Position numbers and translations under genes: made by a program
DNA from: Theodoxus fluviatilis
Taxonomy: Eukaryota; Mollusca; Gastropoda; Cycloneritida; Neritidae
DNA: 10,000 nucleotides
Direction of reading: 5' to 3'
Assembly: GCA_034096865.1 (NCBI GenBank)
Contig: JAWQFJ010002859.1
Coordinates: 1 to 10,000 of the forward strand
In this document: positions 7,260-10,000 of the stretch, one piece after another
Layout: every line of letters starts with the position of its first letter
Numbering within the stretch: the first letter of the stretch is position 1
Notes under the pieces: generated by a model
The model's input: the letters and a program-made list of their open reading frames with translations, nothing else
Database searches by the model: none
What the model was told of the DNA's origin: nothing

Positions 7260-8613
7260 TCAAGTAAGGCGAAGCAGCTCAGCAGGAAAGGCGGATCGAA
7301 AGAGGTGGGTCTTTAGAGCACTTTTGAACTGGGGCAGAGTGTCAGAATGACGGACTGAGAGAAAAGAAGTACTGGAGACTTTTGTCCAACTTCAAAATTG
7401 TATTTCAGAGCTTTCGGGGCCAAGTAGGCTCCTTCTTCAGTGAAGTAAAAGGACTGAGAGAGGGAGACTATTCCAGGTTACAGGTCCAATATAGGAGAAG
7501 GCACGCTGTCCTTGAGTTTTCTTGTTACGGCGGGGGACCTTAAGTATTCTAGAGTCAGCAGCTGAGCGTAGAGATCTGTATGGCGTGTAGACTGTAAGAA
7601 TTTCTGTAAGAGCGTGTGGTGCGGTGTTGTTGATGGCCTTGAAGCACAAAGTAGCAAGTTTATAATCTATCCTCTGAGAGATGGGGAGCCAGTGAAGTGT
7701 ATGTAGGAGTGGAGAGACATGGGTACGCTTGGGACATCGAAAAACTAGCCTAGCAGCGCAATTCTGAACTTTCTGGAGTTTGTTAAGCAGAGTGTCAGGG
7801 ATGCCAGCGAGAAGAGAGTTTCCATAGTCGAGACGAGACAGAACAAGTGATATGATGAGCGTTTTGGTGGCCTGCTGAGTAAGATAATGACGAATGGTAG
7901 TAGTTTTCCTTAACTCATAATATGCTAACTGACAGACTTTGTTGATATGAGCTCTCATTGACAGGTCATCGTCAAACATGACGCCTAAATTTCTAACAGA
8001 CATAGAGAAGACGATGTCACTGTGACCAATGGTTAGTATGAGGGCCTGATCCGATTCGCCTCCGCCGCCCACAAGGAGTGCTTCAGTTTTTGAGTCATTG
8101 AGTTGGAGCTTGTTCAGGGTCATCCACCGTTTCACGTCAGAGATACAGTGTTCGCTGGTAGAAAGGAGAGAGTGGATTTGACTGGGATGGGAGGAGTTGT
8201 AGAGCTGGGTATCATCAGCAAATTCACTGTGAGAGACTGAATGACTATCAATTACATTGGAGAGTGGTTGGGTGTACAGTAGAAACAGCAGAGGACCCAG
8301 AACAGAGCCCTGAGGGACTCCGTACTTGAGAGGTGTAGGATCAGAAGCAAAAATCGAGATTGAAACAGTCTGTCTAGGTTCTGAGAGATATGAATGTAGG
8401 AAAGAGAGTGCTAAGTTCTCAATGCCAAAAATGTTTCTAAGACGGGTAAAAAGAATTCCGTGGTCTATTGTGTCGAACGCGGCACTCAAGTCAAACAGAG
8501 TAAGAAGAGAAACTTTTGGAATCATCAGAAGCAACGAGATCGTTTAGAACACGGAGCAGAGCTGTTTCGGTAGAATGATGAGCACGGTATGCGGATTGAA
8601 AACGGGCCAAAAG
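7260..8613 (-). pseudogene. RT and C-terminal domain of the CR1/L2-like element, one frameshift and one insertion
   Basis: Reading from 8610 on the minus strand gives the RT fingers segment (LARFQSAYRAHHSTETALL), which breaks at an A4 run (8517-8514) with one extra base. From 8513 the main frame carries DLSAAFDTIDH with a catalytic Asp, GVPQGSVLGPLLF, the FADDTQL box with two catalytic Asp, then LNDSKTE and NLGV motifs and the C-terminal LHWLPISQRIDYKL region. It stops at 7437 only because of the 88-bp insertion. If that insertion is ignored, the frame continues from LPLSV into RHSDTLPQFKSALKTHLF and ends at the TGA at 7262-7260. The endonuclease domain is absent. Only two disabling changes in about 1.35 kb and an intact catalytic triad suggest a younger copy than the RTE-like one. 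Confidence 0.9.
7352..7461 (-). mobile_element. 88-bp insertion with 11-bp target-site duplication, possibly a Penelope-like terminal fragment
   Basis: GGACTGAGAGA occurs at 7352-7362 and 7451-7461. Deleting one copy and the 88 bases between them (7363-7450) restores the retrotransposon reading frame exactly. The insert on the minus strand starts TTTTACTTCACTGAAGAAGG, has a hairpin GGAGCC/GGCCCC around UACUU, then CCGAAAGCTCTG, and ends CCAGTACTTCTTT. CUGAAGA, hairpin, GAAA matches the conserved CUGANGA ... GAAA core of hammerhead ribozymes, known from Penelope-like retroelements and retrozymes. TACTTC occurs near both insert ends, as would happen if it were one monomer of a tandem repeat. 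The helix I/III partners and the cleavage site are not visible, so a self-cleaving RNA is not claimed. The element family is an inference. Confidence 0.7.
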
Positions 8614-8615
8614 GA

Positions 8616-8910
8616 CTGTCACTCTGTCTATCTGTTTGCAAGCATGCGTACCTGCCTGTTTGTCTGTCCGCCTGGCTGCCTGTCTGCCTGCCTGATTTTA
8701 TGTCTGCCTGACTTTTAATCACTCTGTCTGTCTGCCTACCTACCTGCCTGTATGTATGCCCGCCTGCCTGTCTGCATACCTGTCTGCCTGCCTGCCTGCC
8801 TACTTGACTGCCTGCCTGCTTGTCTGCCTGCCTGCCTGCTTACTTGCCTGAAAAACTTTCTGCCTGCCTGCTTGTATATCTGTCTGCCTGTCCGTCTGTC
8901 TCTCACTCTC
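8616..8910. repeat. Tetranucleotide array CTGC/CTGT, right half
   Basis: Degenerate CTGC, CTGT and TACC units in the same strand orientation as the array ending at 7050. The simplest reading is one ancestral array interrupted by the CR1/L2-like element. Here CTGC dominates and interruptions are more frequent than in the left half. Confidence 0.93.
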
Positions 8911-8942
8911 AGCATCCACAACACCCCCACACTAACATCACG

Positions 8943-8954
8943 CCCCCCCCCCCA

Positions 8955-8999
<45 letters not shown>

Positions 9000-9101
9000 C
9001 TAACACAAACACACACACATACCCACACACACACACGCACATACATTCACACACACACTAACACAAACACACACACACACACACACACTCAAACATATGC
9101 A
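8943..9101. repeat. Poly(C) and interrupted (CA)n tract
   Basis: Eleven C residues (8943-8953) are followed by CA repeats in several blocks up to about 9088, broken by CAAACA, CATACT, CTAACA and CACGCA, then a degenerate tail. The homopolymer beside a dinucleotide tract is a likely length-variable or assembly-sensitive spot. Confidence 0.95.
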
Positions 9102-9162
9102 TATACAATAAGTATTGCACGTACCCACGGACTCATATGCATACACACACACTTTTATGAGC

Positions 9163-9399
9163 TCCATTAGCGATCTACAGCTATATACTGACTAGAGGAA
9201 ATTCATATCCTGAGATACTGCACATCAAACACACACGCGCACGCATGCGCTTGTACACACACGCGCGCACGCGCGCGAGCACACAAATACACATGCGCGC
9301 GCGCGAGCGCACCATTAACGAACTACATCTATGTCCTGACAACAGGATAGTCACATCCTGAGATACTCCCATCAAATACACGCACGCACGTACACGCTT

Positions 9400-9410
<11 letters not shown>
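9163..9410. repeat. Local duplication: copy 1 at 9163-9264, copy 2 at 9310-9410, with a CG-rich linker
   Basis: The copies align by eye: CCATTAGCGATCTACA.CTAT against CCATTAACGAACTACATCTAT, then ATATCCTGAGATACT against ACATCCTGAGATACT, CATCAAACACAC against CATCAAATACAC, and CGC.TGTACACAC against CGCTTGCACACAC. The starts are 147 bases apart. The linker (about 9262-9310) is alternating purine-pyrimidine rich in CG steps (CGCGCGCACGCGCGCG and GCGCGCGCGC), which favours Z-DNA. The non-repeat core is about 70 bases and clearly diverged. Confidence 0.75.
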
Positions 9411-9443
<33 letters not shown>

Positions 9444-9454
9444 ACACACACACA

Positions 9455-9482
<28 letters not shown>
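9403..9482. repeat. (CA)n microsatellite
   Basis: About 80 bases of CA repeats with one CATA and one CAACA interruption. They join duplication copy 2 on the left to dispersed-repeat copy B on the right. Confidence 0.97.
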
Positions 9483-9485
<3 letters not shown>

Positions 9486-9503
9486 CACACCCGCGCGCAC
9501 ATA

Positions 9504-9820
9504 TTTCTTTATCACACACAGGCACACTACATCAACACAGGAAGTGCTCGGCGATGCATAATGACTGCACAAATAACAACAAAGTCCGAAACGTTGCTGT
9601 CCCTCCCATTGACAGTAAAAAGGTGGAAGAAAATTGTTTATCCAACTCAAAAGTCTTAATCAAGCGATTACCTCTGAAGCTACAACTGTTAACTGAACAC
9701 ACATGCAAGTCACACACAGACAAACTTACTGTGGGAGGGAGTCGGGTCACTCGAGTATGCGCTATTGTTGGCAGGTGTGTGGTGAATTACGTCCCTTGAC
9801 GTTGACGCGGCATACTCTTT
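9504..9820 (+). repeat. Dispersed repeat, copy B (about 315 bp)
   Basis: Homologous to 5872-6167 over its whole length and in the same orientation; the shared blocks are listed under copy A. The open frame of 133 residues that crosses it starts in the CA repeat and has no recognisable protein feature. The end is placed where similarity fades after GGCATACTCTT. Its far end contains TCCCTTGACGTTGAC, which on the other strand resembles the AAGGGA-GTAA phrase often seen in molluscan repeats (recollection, not a search). Confidence 0.8.
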
Positions 9821-10000
9821 GTATTATAAGCATATAAGGTTTGTTCACGAGTACTTAGCGCTGCATGAGCGCTTCATGTTGGCAATTGAGCGCTCTCTGC
9901 CACTCCTGTACGCCTCAGATTTTGTGCAGCGCTTACTTGTTAAAGGGGAGGTAAATCTTCTGCACCCCATGTTGTGTTGATAGACGCTAAAAAGTGTTTT
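9821..10000. other. Unannotated right end with four AGCGCT palindromes
   Basis: Single-copy-looking sequence. AGCGCT occurs at 9857-9862, 9868-9873, 9889-9894 and 9928-9933. No open frame, splice pair or RNA gene was recognised before the window ends. Confidence 0.5.

Larger units (their letters stand above)
7051..8615 (-). mobile_element. 5'-truncated non-LTR retrotransposon, CR1/L2-like (jockey superfamily)
   Basis: On the minus strand the element begins inside the RT domain at about 8615, directly against CTGT-type repeat, runs through the end of ORF2 (stop at 7262-7260) and a 3' UTR of about 190 bases. It ends in AATAAA and about six TTA units (7068-7051), again directly against CTGT-type repeat. 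Short microsatellite-like 3' tails are typical of CR1/L2-group elements. GACTGT occurs at both edges (7045-7050 and 8614-8619) and may be a short target-site duplication, though it is low-information inside a CTGT array. An 88-bp insertion lies within it at 7363-7450. The clade call rests on motif style (DLSAAFDTIDH, FADDTQLY, WNSLP near the C terminus). Confidence 0.85.

Noticed and set aside
8752..9170. Thr-His and Cys-Leu-Pro-Ala frames over the right CTGC and CA tracts
   Set aside because: These are simple-repeat translations with no start context, domain or splice structure.
9398..9799. 133-residue plus-strand frame over dispersed-repeat copy B
   Set aside because: It starts in the (CA)n tract, and the homologous copy A does not preserve the frame, so the repeat is non-coding.

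Overview
The window looks like metazoan, non-bacterial DNA, most likely from a lophotrochozoan and probably a mollusc. The reasons are two degenerate non-LTR retrotransposons of kinds common in those animals, very dense simple repeats ((CA)n, (GGA)n, CTGT/CTGC), and two short internal exons with good splice sites. No complete gene is present. The phylum is an inference from repeat style.

Layout. At 1-75 there is a short GAG repeat. Positions 76-1256 are mostly single-copy and carry two candidate exons of one minus-strand gene, at 1157-1255 and 813-887. A (CA)n tract sits in the intron between them. Both exons are flanked by good acceptor and donor sites, both are phase 1-1, and together they stay open. 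The upstream intron would contain the 1.8-kb GGA/ATGGCAGGAGG array (1365-3163). Positions 3164-3703 are featureless single-copy DNA. A minisatellite of sixteen 40-bp units follows at 3704-4352, and its last ten units are one 200-bp block repeated twice.

From 4505 to 5637 lies a 5'-truncated, mutated RTE-like retrotransposon flanked by an 11-bp direct repeat. Positions 5650-6270 hold a (GT)n tract and the first copy (5872-6167) of a roughly 300-bp dispersed repeat; the second copy is at 9504-9820. A CTGT/CTGC tetranucleotide array starts near 6275 and is split at 7050 by a minus-strand CR1/L2-like retrotransposon (about 7051-8615). The array resumes at 8616-8910. That retrotransposon is in turn broken by an 88-bp insertion (7363-7450) with its own 11-bp target-site duplication, so three layers of history can be read. 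The right end is (CA)n and (CG)n-rich DNA with a local duplication, then the second dispersed-repeat copy.

The long open frames across the GGA and CTGT arrays are by-products of stop-poor simple sequence and are not annotated as genes. Nothing here forms an operon or a pathway. The interest lies in the cryptic gene, in the small insertion with a hammerhead-like core, and in the nested history of repeats.
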